Assembly: GCF_018614035.1 (NCBI RefSeq)
Contig: NZ_JAGGPA010000007.1
Span: forward strand, 1-64,000
Length of the DNA stretch: 64,000 nucleotides
Source: Streptomyces sp. ISL-96
GTDB taxonomy: Bacteria > Actinomycetota > Actinomycetes > Streptomycetales > Streptomycetaceae
Direction: 5' to 3'
Of the stretch, positions 18,006 through 25,668 are shown piece by piece. A model generated the notes under the pieces. The model did not search any database. It saw nothing but the letters and a program-made list of their open reading frames with translations, and had not been told where the DNA came from. Position 1 is the first letter of the stretch, and every line of letters starts with the position of its first letter. The translations under genes and the position numbers were made by a program.

Positions 18006-18901
18006 CGGCCGCGGGCACGGGCACCGGCCTGAAGGTCGGCGCCGTCATCATCACGATGGGCAACCGGCCGGACGAGCTGCGCGCCCTCATCGACTCGGTC
18101 GCCAAGCAGGACGGCGACCACGTCGAGGTCGTGGTGGTCGGCAACGGCTCCCCGGTCACCGGTGTCCCCGAGGGCGTACGGACCGTCGACCTGCCGGAGA
18201 ACCTCGGCATCCCGGGCGGCCGCAACGCCGGTATCGAGGCGTTCGGCCCCAGCGGCGCCGAGATGGACATCCTGCTCTTCCTCGACGACGACGGTCTGCT
18301 GGCCCACCACGACACGGCCGAGCTGTGCCGCCAGGCCTTCGCGGCCGACCCGAAGCTCGGCATCATCAGTTTCCGGATCGCGGACCCCGACACGGGGGAA
18401 ACCGCGCGCCGCCACGTCCCGCGGCTGCGTGCCGCCGACCCGATGCGCTCCTCGCGCGTGACGACCTTCCTCGGCGGCGCCAATGCCGTACGTACCAAGG
18501 TCTTCGCCGAGGTCGGCGGGCTGCCGGACGAGTTCTTCTACGCCCATGAGGAGACCGATCTGGCCTGGCGGGCGCTCGACGCCGGCTGGATGATCGACTA
18601 CCGGGCGGACATGGTCCTGTACCACCCGACGACCGCTCCTTCCCGGCACGCCGTCTACCACCGCATGGTGGCCCGGAACAGGGTCTGGCTGGCGCGGCGC
18701 AATCTGCCGGCCCTCCTGGTGCCCGTCTACCTCGGCGTATGGCTGCTGCTCACGCTGGCGCGGCGCCCCTCCGTACCGGCTCTGAAGGCATGGTTCGGCG
18801 GCTTCAAGGAGGGGTGGACGACCTCGGCCGGACCACGCCGCCCGATGAGATGGCGTACCGTCTGGCGACTGACCCGGCTCGGCCGACCTCCTGTCATCTG
18901 A
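18002..18901 (+). CDS. Glycosyltransferase family 2
   Basis: A 299-aa inverting glycosyltransferase with an N-terminal GT-A fold (VGAVIITMGNRPDELRALID), a nucleotide-sugar metal motif in LLFLDDDGLL, an acceptor/catalytic YAHEETDLAWRA segment and one hydrophobic stretch near the C-terminus (LPALLVPVYLGVWLLLTLA). It likely adds a sugar to the surface polymer. GTG at 18002 overlaps the upstream stop (GTGA), continuing the coupled operon. Confidence 0.9.
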   Translation: MTAAGTGTGLKVGAVIITMGNRPDELRALIDSVAKQDGDHVEVVVVGNGSPVTGVPEGVRTVDLPENLGIPGGRNAGIEAFGPSGAEMDILLFLDDDGLLAHHDTAELCRQAFAADPKLGIISFRIADPDTGETARRHVPRLRAADPMRSSRVTTFLGGANAVRTKVFAEVGGLPDEFFYAHEETDLAWRALDAGWMIDYRADMVLYHPTTAPSRHAVYHRMVARNRVWLARRNLPALLVPVYLGVWLLLTLARRPSVPALKAWFGGFKEGWTTSAGPRRPMRWRTVWRLTRLGRPPVI

Positions 18902-18995
18902 CAAGCTCGGGTCTGAAAGCATCGGGTGCACGCGGATCTGCAGTCCGTTCCCGCGCCTTACTGCCTGCGCATCTTGAACACGAAAGTTTCAACTT

Positions 18996-19931
18996 GTGAG
19001 TGACACAACCCATGACGGTGCGGTTGCGACGAGCGCCCCGCCATCTCCCGACGACGGACTTACCCCGGCGGAGCTCGCCGCCAAGTACGGCCTGTCGGTG
19101 AGCGGTGCCCGGCCGGGGCTGATCGACTATGTCCGGCAGCTGTGGGGCCGCCGCCACTTCATCCTCGCGTTCTCGCAGGCGAAGCTGACCGCCCAGTACA
19201 GCCAGGCCAAGCTCGGCCAGCTGTGGCAGGTGGCGACTCCGCTGCTGAACGCCCTCGTGTACTTCCTGATCTTCGGCCTGATCCTGGAGGCCGACCGGGG
19301 CATGGAGCGGGAGGTGTACGTCCCCTTCCTGGTCACCGGTGTGTTCGTCTTCACCTTCACCCAGAGCTCGGTGATGGCCGGCGTACGGTCGATCTCCGGC
19401 AACCTGGGCCTGGTGAGAGCGCTGCACTTCCCGCGCGCCTCGCTGCCGATCTCCTTCGCGCTCCAGCAGCTCCAGCAGCTGATGTTCTCGATGATCGTGC
19501 TCGTGATCATCGCTGTCGCCTTCGGCAGCTACCCCTCGCTGTCCTGGCTGCTGGTCCTGCCCGCGCTGGCCGTCCAGTTCGTCTTCAACATCGGCCTCGC
19601 GCTGATCATGGCCAGACTCGGCAGCAAGACCCCCGACCTCGCCCAGCTGATGCCCTTCGTGATGCGTACGTGGATGTACGCCTCCGGCGTGATGTTCAGC
19701 ATCCCGGCCATGCTCGCCGACAAGAACCTGCCGGGCTGGGTGACGGACGTGCTCCAGTGGAACCCGGCGGCCGTATACATGGATCTCATCCGCTTCGGCC
19801 TGATCGACGGGTACGGCTCCGAGAACCTGCCCCCGCACGTCTGGGGCGTCGCCCTGGCCTGGGCGCTGCTCGTGGGCCTCGTGGGCTTCGTGTACTTCTG
19901 GAAGGCTGAGGAGAGGTACGGCCGTGGCTGA
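18996..19931 (+). CDS. ABC-2 type polysaccharide/teichoic-acid export permease (TagG-like)
   Basis: A 311-aa integral membrane protein. A ~50-residue cytoplasmic N-terminus is followed by six predicted helices. The SQAKLGQLWQVATPLLNALVY segment is typical of TagG/KpsM/Wzm exporters. It would move an undecaprenyl-linked glycopolymer across the membrane with the ATPase next door. The GTG start lies 94 bp after the glycosyltransferase gene, so the exporter pair may have its own promoter. Its stop overlaps the ATPase start by 8 bp. Confidence 0.9.
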   Translation: MSDTTHDGAVATSAPPSPDDGLTPAELAAKYGLSVSGARPGLIDYVRQLWGRRHFILAFSQAKLTAQYSQAKLGQLWQVATPLLNALVYFLIFGLILEADRGMEREVYVPFLVTGVFVFTFTQSSVMAGVRSISGNLGLVRALHFPRASLPISFALQQLQQLMFSMIVLVIIAVAFGSYPSLSWLLVLPALAVQFVFNIGLALIMARLGSKTPDLAQLMPFVMRTWMYASGVMFSIPAMLADKNLPGWVTDVLQWNPAAVYMDLIRFGLIDGYGSENLPPHVWGVALAWALLVGLVGFVYFWKAEERYGRG

Positions 19932-20709
19932 TGACAACAAGCAAGGACGCGTCCCCACGGTCATCGCGGACGACGTGCACATCGTGTACCGCGTCAACGC
20001 CGGCGCGGGCGGTCGCGGCAGCGCCACCGCCGCCCTGAACCGCATGATGAAGCGCGGCAAGGGCGATTCGCCCGGCGTACGCAAGGTGCACGCCGTCCGC
20101 GGTGTCTCCTTCACGTCCTACCGGGGCGAGGCGATCGGCCTGATCGGTACGAACGGGTCGGGCAAGTCGACCCTGCTCCGTGCCATCGCGGGCCTGCTGC
20201 CGACCGAGCAGGGCAAGGTCTACACCGACGGCCAGCCCTCGCTGCTCGGCGTGAACGCGGCGCTGATGAACGACCTGACCGGCGAGCGCAACGTCATCCT
20301 CGGCGGCCTCGCCATGGGGATGACCCGCGAGGAGATCCGCGAGCGCTACCAGCAGATCGTCGACTTCTCCGGCATCAACGAGAAGGGCGACTTCATCACG
20401 CTGCCGATGCGCACGTACTCCTCCGGCATGGCGGCGCGCCTGCGCTTCTCCATCGCCGCCGCCAAGGATCACGACGTACTCATGATCGACGAGGCGCTGG
20501 CGACCGGTGACCGGAAGTTCCAGATCCGCTCCGAGCAGCGCATCCGCGAGCTCCGCAAGGAGGCCGGCACGGTCTTCCTCGTCAGCCACAGCAACAAGTC
20601 GATCAGGGACACCTGCGACCGCGTCCTGTGGCTGGAGAAGGGCGAGCTGCTGATGGACGGTCCCACGGACGAGGTCCTCAAGGCGTACGAGAAGGAAACC
20701 GGCCGCTAG
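19924..20709 (+). CDS. ABC transporter ATP-binding protein (TagH-like)
   Basis: A 261-aa ATPase partner of the preceding permease. It has Walker A GLIGTNGSGKST (about residue 75), signature YSSGMAARL, Walker B VLMIDEALATGD and the switch His in FLVSHSNKSI. It lacks the extra C-terminal domain of some polymer-specific Wzt proteins, so chain recognition probably lies elsewhere. The GTG start overlaps the permease stop. A strong hairpin terminator follows 22 bp after the stop. Confidence 0.92.
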   Translation: MADDNKQGRVPTVIADDVHIVYRVNAGAGGRGSATAALNRMMKRGKGDSPGVRKVHAVRGVSFTSYRGEAIGLIGTNGSGKSTLLRAIAGLLPTEQGKVYTDGQPSLLGVNAALMNDLTGERNVILGGLAMGMTREEIRERYQQIVDFSGINEKGDFITLPMRTYSSGMAARLRFSIAAAKDHDVLMIDEALATGDRKFQIRSEQRIRELRKEAGTVFLVSHSNKSIRDTCDRVLWLEKGELLMDGPTDEVLKAYEKETGR

Positions 20710-20731
20710 GACACCCGGGTCACCGTTCGGT

Positions 20732-20759
20732 ACCCCCGCCGGCGCCTCCCGGCGGGGGT
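20732..20759 (+). terminator. Terminator hairpin after the exporter genes
   Basis: Perfect 11-bp stem acccccgccgg / ccggcgggggt with a 6-nt loop, 22 bp after the TagH-like stop. Confidence 0.8.
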
Positions 20760-20998
20760 GCTGCGTGTCTGCGCTCCTGCGTGTCCCCGCGACGCGAGCG
20801 GTCCGGCGCGCCGTAACATGCCGGAATCGTCAACTCCCGCCACCTTCGGGGAGGTTGAGGCATATTGCTGCCTTGTTGTAATGCGACCAACACCCCTGGG
20901 CGGGGCTGGTCGTTGTACAACGTAAGCTGTACCGGTGGGCGGCGTGTCCGAAATGGGATGTATTGGGTCGGCAGTGTAGAACGGGAGACGTGACGGCA
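20760..20998 (+). promoter_or_regulatory. Upstream region of the hopanoid operon
   Basis: About 240 bp without a convincing gene. AT content rises at 20855-20890 (gaggcatattgctgccttgttgtaatgcg). An imperfect dyad, cgacca...tggtcg, flanks a GC-rich centre at about 20883-20911. The operon promoter should lie here. I could not assign -35/-10 boxes or a sigma class. Confidence 0.4.
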
Positions 20999-21064
20999 AT
21001 GGCTATGGAAACTCTCCAGCTCGAAGACGCTTACGCCGTCCCCGCACCGGGCAGCCCGCGATGA
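20999..21064 (+). CDS. Possible 21-aa leader peptide coupled to hpnC
   Basis: ATG 20999 (or GTG 20990, same frame), preceded by GGGAGA, opens a 21-codon frame, MAMETLQLEDAYAVPAPGSPR, that stops at the hpnC start (ATGA). The junction is the same type as the real operon junctions downstream. This could be a leader peptide, a micro-protein or chance; there is no homology evidence. Confidence 0.4.
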   Translation: MAMETLQLEDAYAVPAPGSPR

Positions 21065-21963
21065 CCGGAACCCGGCAGGTGCGCACCGGCGCACACACGC
21101 GCACGACCCTGGACAAGGCCGCCGACGAGAATTTCCCGGTGGCTCCCTTCTTTCTGCCCCGCGCCTGGCGGGACGATCTGATGGCCGTCTACGGCTACGC
21201 CCGCCTCGTCGACGACATCGGCGACGGCGACCTCGCGCCCGGCGGCGCCGACGCCCGCCTGCTCGGCGTCGACCCCGCCCTGGCCGACGACCGCCTGATC
21301 GTGCTCGACGCCTTCGAGGCCGACCTGCGCCGCGTCTTCGACGCCTGTGGCGACGGCCCGCGCCACCCGCTCCTGCGCGCCCTGGTGCCCACCGTGCGCC
21401 GCTGCTCGCTCACCCCCGAGCCCTTCATCGGGCTCATCGAAGCCAACCGGCAGGACCAGCTCGTACGCCGCTACAAGACGTACGACGACCTCGTCGCGTA
21501 CTGCGAGCTGTCGGCCAATCCCGTCGGCCGGCTGGTCCTCGAGATCACCGGCACCGCGAGCCCGGAGCGGATCCGCCGCTCGGACGCGGTCTGCACCGCC
21601 CTGCAGATCGTCGAGCACCTCCAGGACGTCGGCGAGGACCTCGGCCGCGACCGGATCTACCTGCCCGCCGACGACATGGCGCGCTTCCACGTCGAGGAAG
21701 CCGATCTCGCCGCGCCGTCCGCGAACGCGTCGGTGCGCGCGCTGATCGCGTACGAAGTGGAACGCGCCGGGCGCCTCCTCGACGAGGGCATCCCCCTCGT
21801 GGGCAGCGTCAACGGCAGACTCAAGCTGCTGCTCGCCGGTTTCGTCGGCGGCGGACGCGCCGCGCTGACGGCGATCGTCGCCGCCCACTACGACGTGCTC
21901 GCCGGACCGCCCAAGTCCACCAGGATCAGCCTGCTGCGCGCGGTGGGAGCCGTCCTGCGATGA
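21061..21963 (+). CDS. hpnC: Squalene-pathway prenyltransferase HpnC
   Basis: A 300-aa all-helical squalene/phytoene synthase-family enzyme with aspartate-rich motifs RLVDDIGDGD and HLQDVGEDLGRDRIYLP. In the HpnCDE route HpnC converts presqualene diphosphate (from HpnD) to hydroxysqualene. It is the first enzyme gene of the hopanoid operon and overlaps hpnD by 4 bp. HpnC and HpnD are homologous; this one is called HpnC from its first position, its HFYxPxxF-like N-terminus (NFPVAPFFLPRAWRDDL) and the divergent second Asp motif. Confidence 0.92.
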   Translation: MTGTRQVRTGAHTRTTLDKAADENFPVAPFFLPRAWRDDLMAVYGYARLVDDIGDGDLAPGGADARLLGVDPALADDRLIVLDAFEADLRRVFDACGDGPRHPLLRALVPTVRRCSLTPEPFIGLIEANRQDQLVRRYKTYDDLVAYCELSANPVGRLVLEITGTASPERIRRSDAVCTALQIVEHLQDVGEDLGRDRIYLPADDMARFHVEEADLAAPSANASVRALIAYEVERAGRLLDEGIPLVGSVNGRLKLLLAGFVGGGRAALTAIVAAHYDVLAGPPKSTRISLLRAVGAVLR

Positions 21964-22928
21964 CACCGAAGAGAGGGGTGAGCCGGCCTGTGGAAGGACT
22001 CACGCAGATGTCCGCACCGGTACTCGCCGCGTACAGCTACTGCGAGGCCGTGACCGGACAGCAGGCGCGCAATTTCGCGTACGGCATCAGGCTCCTGCCG
22101 ACCGACAAGCGCAACGCGATGTCGGCGCTGTACGCGTTCTCGCGGCGCGTGGACGACATCGGTGACGGCGTGCTGGAGCCGGGCGTCAAGCAGGTGCGGC
22201 TCGAAGAGACCCGCGCGCTGCTCGACCGGATCCGCGCGGGCATCGTCGACGACGACGACACCGACCCGGTCGCCGTCGCGCTCTCGGACACGGCCCGCCG
22301 CTTCCCGCTTCCGCTCGAAGGGCTCGACGAGCTCATCGACGGCGTCCTCATGGACGTACGCGGCGAGACCTACGAGACCTGGGACGACCTGAAGGTCTAC
22401 TGCCGGTGCGTCGCGGGCGCCATCGGACGGCTCTCCCTGGGCGTGTTCGGCACCGCCGCCGGCGCGCGCTCCACCGAACGCGCCGCCGAGTACGCCGATA
22501 CGCTCGGCCTCGCCCTCCAGCTCACCAACATCCTCCGGGACGTCCGCGAGGACGCCGGGAACGGGCGTACGTACCTGCCCGCCGACGACCTCGCCAAGTT
22601 CGGCTGCTCGGCGGGCTTCCAGGGCGCCACCACGCCCGAAGGCTCCGACTTCACTGGCCTGGTCCACTTCGAAGTACGCCGCGCCCGCGCCCTGTTCGCC
22701 GAGGGCTACCGGCTGCTGCCGCTGCTCGACCGGCGCTCCGGCGCCTGTGTCGCAGCCATGGCCGGCATCTACCGGCGGCTGCTGGACCGCATCGAGCGGG
22801 ACCCCGGGGCCGTGCTGCGGGGCCGGGTCTCGCTGCCGGGACGAGAGAAGGCGTACGTCGCCGTACGCGGCTTGTCGGGCCTCGACGCCCGGCACATCAC
22901 CCGCAACCACACCAGGAGGCGGGTCTGA
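21960..22928 (+). CDS. hpnD: Presqualene diphosphate synthase HpnD
   Basis: A 322-aa squalene/phytoene synthase-family enzyme with canonical motifs SRRVDDIGDG and NILRDVREDAGNGRTYLP. It condenses two farnesyl diphosphates to presqualene diphosphate. The ATG overlaps the hpnC stop. A second candidate start (MSAPVLAAYSYCEAV, 16 codons on) matches the family's usual N-terminus. The C-terminus keeps the RVSLPGREKAYVAVRGL segment. Its stop overlaps the ATG of the next small gene (TGATG). Confidence 0.93.
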   Translation: MTPKRGVSRPVEGLTQMSAPVLAAYSYCEAVTGQQARNFAYGIRLLPTDKRNAMSALYAFSRRVDDIGDGVLEPGVKQVRLEETRALLDRIRAGIVDDDDTDPVAVALSDTARRFPLPLEGLDELIDGVLMDVRGETYETWDDLKVYCRCVAGAIGRLSLGVFGTAAGARSTERAAEYADTLGLALQLTNILRDVREDAGNGRTYLPADDLAKFGCSAGFQGATTPEGSDFTGLVHFEVRRARALFAEGYRLLPLLDRRSGACVAAMAGIYRRLLDRIERDPGAVLRGRVSLPGREKAYVAVRGLSGLDARHITRNHTRRRV

Positions 22929-23059
22929 TGAGGCCCGTTGCGGCCGGCGGGACGAACGGGTACAAGGGACGCGCAACCCCCCGGCGGGCTGACGCGTCCC
23001 TGACTGCGACGGCCCGCCGTGCGTACATCGTCGGCGAGGTCCGAGGGGAGGGCGCATGA
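22928..23059 (+). CDS. 43-aa protein between hpnD and hpnE (DUF6380-like)
   Basis: A 43-codon gene (begins MRPVAAGGTNGYKGRATPRR, later ASLTATARRAYIVGEV) coupled at both ends: its ATG overlaps the hpnD stop (TGATG) and its TGA overlaps the hpnE ATG. S. coelicolor also has a small ORF (SCO6761) between these genes. The ATxRRxxASLTATAxRA core resembles short Streptomyces proteins I recall as DUF6380. The function is unknown. It is basic, with no membrane segment. Confidence 0.65.
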   Translation: MRPVAAGGTNGYKGRATPRRADASLTATARRAYIVGEVRGEGA

Positions 23060-24456
23060 CACGCTCCATGCCCGCCAGGCCCGGGGCACCGGGGCACGCG
23101 GTCGTCGTCGGAGGAGGACTGGCCGGCGTCACGGCCGCGCTCCAGCTGGCGGACGCCGGGATGCGGGTGACGCTGCTCGAAGGGCGCCCGCGCCTGGGCG
23201 GCCTCGCGTTCTCCTTCCGCCGCGGCGACCTCACCGTCGACAACGGCCAGCACGTCTACCTGCGCTGCTGCACCGCCTACCGGTGGTTCCTGGAGCGGGT
23301 CGAGGGTGCCGCGCTCGCGCCGCTGCAGAGCCGGCTCGACGTACCCGTGCTCGACGTCGGCCGGGCCGCGGGGCCCCGGCTCGGGCGGCTGCGCCGCACG
23401 GCGCTGCCCGTACCGCTGCACCTGGCCGCCAGCCTGGCGACGTATCCGCACCTGTCCCTCGCCGAACGCGCGAGCGTGGGGCGGGCCGCGATGGCGCTCA
23501 AGAAGCTCGACCCGGCCGATCCGGCGCTGGACGGCGTGGACTTCGCCACCTGGCTGGGCCGCCACGGGCAGTCGCCGCGCACCATCGAGGCCCTGTGGGA
23601 CCTCGTCGGCGTCGCGACGCTCAACGCGACCGCGCCGAACGCCTCGCTCGGCCTCGCCGCGATGGTTTTCAAGACCGGGCTGCTCTCCGAGCCCGGCGCC
23701 GCCGACATCGGCTGGGCGCACGTACCGCTCGGCGACCTGCACGACACGCTCGCCCGCAAGGCGCTCGACTCAGCGGGCGTACGGACCGAACTGCGCACCC
23801 GCGTCGGCTCCATCTCCCCTTCGGCGGAGGGAGGTTGGGAGGTCGAGACGGCGGGGGAGCGGATCGCGGCCGACACCGTCGTGCTCGCCGTACCCCAGCG
23901 CGAGACGCACGGACTGCTGCCCGGGGGCGTCATCGAGGACCCCGACCGGCTGCTCGACATCGGCACCGCGCCGATCCTCAACGTCCATGTCGTGTACGAC
24001 CGCAAGGTGCTGCGCCGGCCGTTCTTCGCGGCGCTCGGCAGCCCCGTCCAGTGGGTCTTCGACCGCACGGAGTCCTCCGGGCTGAAGGGCGGCGGACAGT
24101 ACCTCGCGGTCTCGCAGTCGGCGGCCCAGGACGAGATCGACGCGCCCGTGGCCGAGCTGCGCGAGCGCTATCTGCCCGAGCTGGAGCGGCTGTTGCCCGC
24201 CGCGCGCGGTGCGGGCGTACGCGACTTCTTCGTCACCCGGGAGCGGACAGCGACGTTCGCCCCCACCCCCGGCGTCGGACGGCTGCGCCCCGGCGCCCGT
24301 ACGCACGCGCCCGGCCTGTACCTGGCCGGCGCGTGGACCGCCACCGGATGGCCCGCGACCATGGAGGGCGCCGTGCGCAGTGGCATCACCGCCGCCGGAG
24401 CGGCCCTCTCCGAGCTCGGCCGCGTCCACGAACATCCGTTGCAGGAGGCGGTATGA
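23056..24456 (+). CDS. hpnE: Hydroxysqualene dehydroxylase HpnE
   Basis: A 466-aa FAD-dependent amine-oxidase/phytoene-desaturase-like flavoprotein. It has the N-terminal AVVVGGGLAGVTAALQLAD dinucleotide site followed by GRPRLGGLAFSF, and the C-terminal FAD motif GLYLAGAWTATGWPATMEGAV. HpnE reduces hydroxysqualene to squalene, the third step of HpnCDE. Its ATG overlaps the stop of the 43-aa gene and its stop overlaps the next start (ATGA). Confidence 0.93.
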   Translation: MTRSMPARPGAPGHAVVVGGGLAGVTAALQLADAGMRVTLLEGRPRLGGLAFSFRRGDLTVDNGQHVYLRCCTAYRWFLERVEGAALAPLQSRLDVPVLDVGRAAGPRLGRLRRTALPVPLHLAASLATYPHLSLAERASVGRAAMALKKLDPADPALDGVDFATWLGRHGQSPRTIEALWDLVGVATLNATAPNASLGLAAMVFKTGLLSEPGAADIGWAHVPLGDLHDTLARKALDSAGVRTELRTRVGSISPSAEGGWEVETAGERIAADTVVLAVPQRETHGLLPGGVIEDPDRLLDIGTAPILNVHVVYDRKVLRRPFFAALGSPVQWVFDRTESSGLKGGGQYLAVSQSAAQDEIDAPVAELRERYLPELERLLPAARGAGVRDFFVTRERTATFAPTPGVGRLRPGARTHAPGLYLAGAWTATGWPATMEGAVRSGITAAGAALSELGRVHEHPLQEAV

Positions 24457-25547
24457 GCACTGGTATGGAAACAAGAGGAGAGCCTGTGACCCCGGTGAAT
24501 CCGGTCGACAACACCACGGTGGACATCGCCGCGCTGCTCGAGCGCGGCCGCACCATGTCCACGCCGGTGCTGAAGGCCGCCGTGGACCGGCTCGCGCCGC
24601 CCATGGACACCGTCGCGGCGTACCACTTCGGGTGGATCGACGCCCAGGGCCGGCCGGCCGACGGCGACGGCGGCAAGGCGGTACGTCCGGCGCTCGCGCT
24701 GCTGTCGGCGGAGGCGGCGGGCGCGCCGCCCGAGGTCGGCGTCCCCGGCGCCGTCGCCGTCGAACTCGTACACAACTTCTCGCTGCTCCACGACGACCTG
24801 ATGGACGGCGACGAGCAGCGCCGGCACCGCGACACCGTGTGGAAGGTGCACGGTCCCGCGCAGGCGATCCTCGTCGGCGACGCGCTCTTCGCGCTCGCCA
24901 ACGAGCTGCTGCTGGAAATGGGCACCGTCGAGGCGGGGCGCGCCACGCGCCGGCTCACCACCGCGACACGCAAGCTCATCGACGGCCAGGCGCAGGACAT
25001 CTCCTTCGAGCACCGCGAGCGGGTCACCGTCGAGGAGTGCCTGGAGATGGAGGGCAACAAGACGGGCGCGCTGCTCGCCTGCGCGGTCTCCATCGGCGCG
25101 GTGCTCGGCGGGGCGGACGACCGTACCGCCGACACGCTGGAGGCGTACGGCTACCACCTCGGCCTCGCCTTCCAGGCCGTCGACGACCTGCTCGGCATCT
25201 GGGGCGACCCGGACGCCACCGGAAAGCAGACCTGGAGCGATCTGCGCCAGCGCAAGAAGTCCCTGCCCGTCGTGGCGGCGCTGGCCGCGGGCGGTCCGGC
25301 GTCGAAGCGGCTCGGCGAGCTGCTTTCCGCCGACGCCAAGAGCAACGACTTCGAGAGCTTCTCCGAGAAGGAGTTCGCCACCAGGGCGGCTCTGATCGAG
25401 GAGGCGGGCGGCCGCGAGTGGACGGCGCAGGAAGCCCGCAGGCAGCATGCCGTCGCCATCGAGGCGCTGCACGACGTCGACATGCCCCCGCAGGTCCGAG
25501 CGCAGCTCACCGCGCTCGCGGACTTCGTCGTCGTACGAAAGAGATGA
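24453..25547 (+). CDS. Polyprenyl diphosphate synthase (farnesyl-diphosphate-type)
   Basis: A 364-aa all-alpha prenyltransferase with the first aspartate-rich motif LLHDDLMDGDEQRRHRDTVW and second motif FQAVDDLLGIWGD. It builds prenyl diphosphates from IPP and allylic primers. Position in the operon implies farnesyl diphosphate for HpnD. Chain length cannot be fixed by eye, but the NFSLLHDD context (Phe/Ser/Leu before the motif) fits a short product. The start ATG at 24453 overlaps the hpnE stop; alternatives exist at 24465 (MET) and 24486 (GTG). Confidence 0.9.
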   Translation: MSTGMETRGEPVTPVNPVDNTTVDIAALLERGRTMSTPVLKAAVDRLAPPMDTVAAYHFGWIDAQGRPADGDGGKAVRPALALLSAEAAGAPPEVGVPGAVAVELVHNFSLLHDDLMDGDEQRRHRDTVWKVHGPAQAILVGDALFALANELLLEMGTVEAGRATRRLTTATRKLIDGQAQDISFEHRERVTVEECLEMEGNKTGALLACAVSIGAVLGGADDRTADTLEAYGYHLGLAFQAVDDLLGIWGDPDATGKQTWSDLRQRKKSLPVVAALAAGGPASKRLGELLSADAKSNDFESFSEKEFATRAALIEEAGGREWTAQEARRQHAVAIEALHDVDMPPQVRAQLTALADFVVVRKR

Positions 25548-25668
25548 TCAGCATCCGCCTCATATGACTCGCAAGTCGCCGTCCGGTGCCGGGGCCCGCC
25601 GTAAACCCCGCACCGGACGACGTCGGACCCCAGCACAGCAGATGACCAACTGCCACGAAGGGGAAGCC

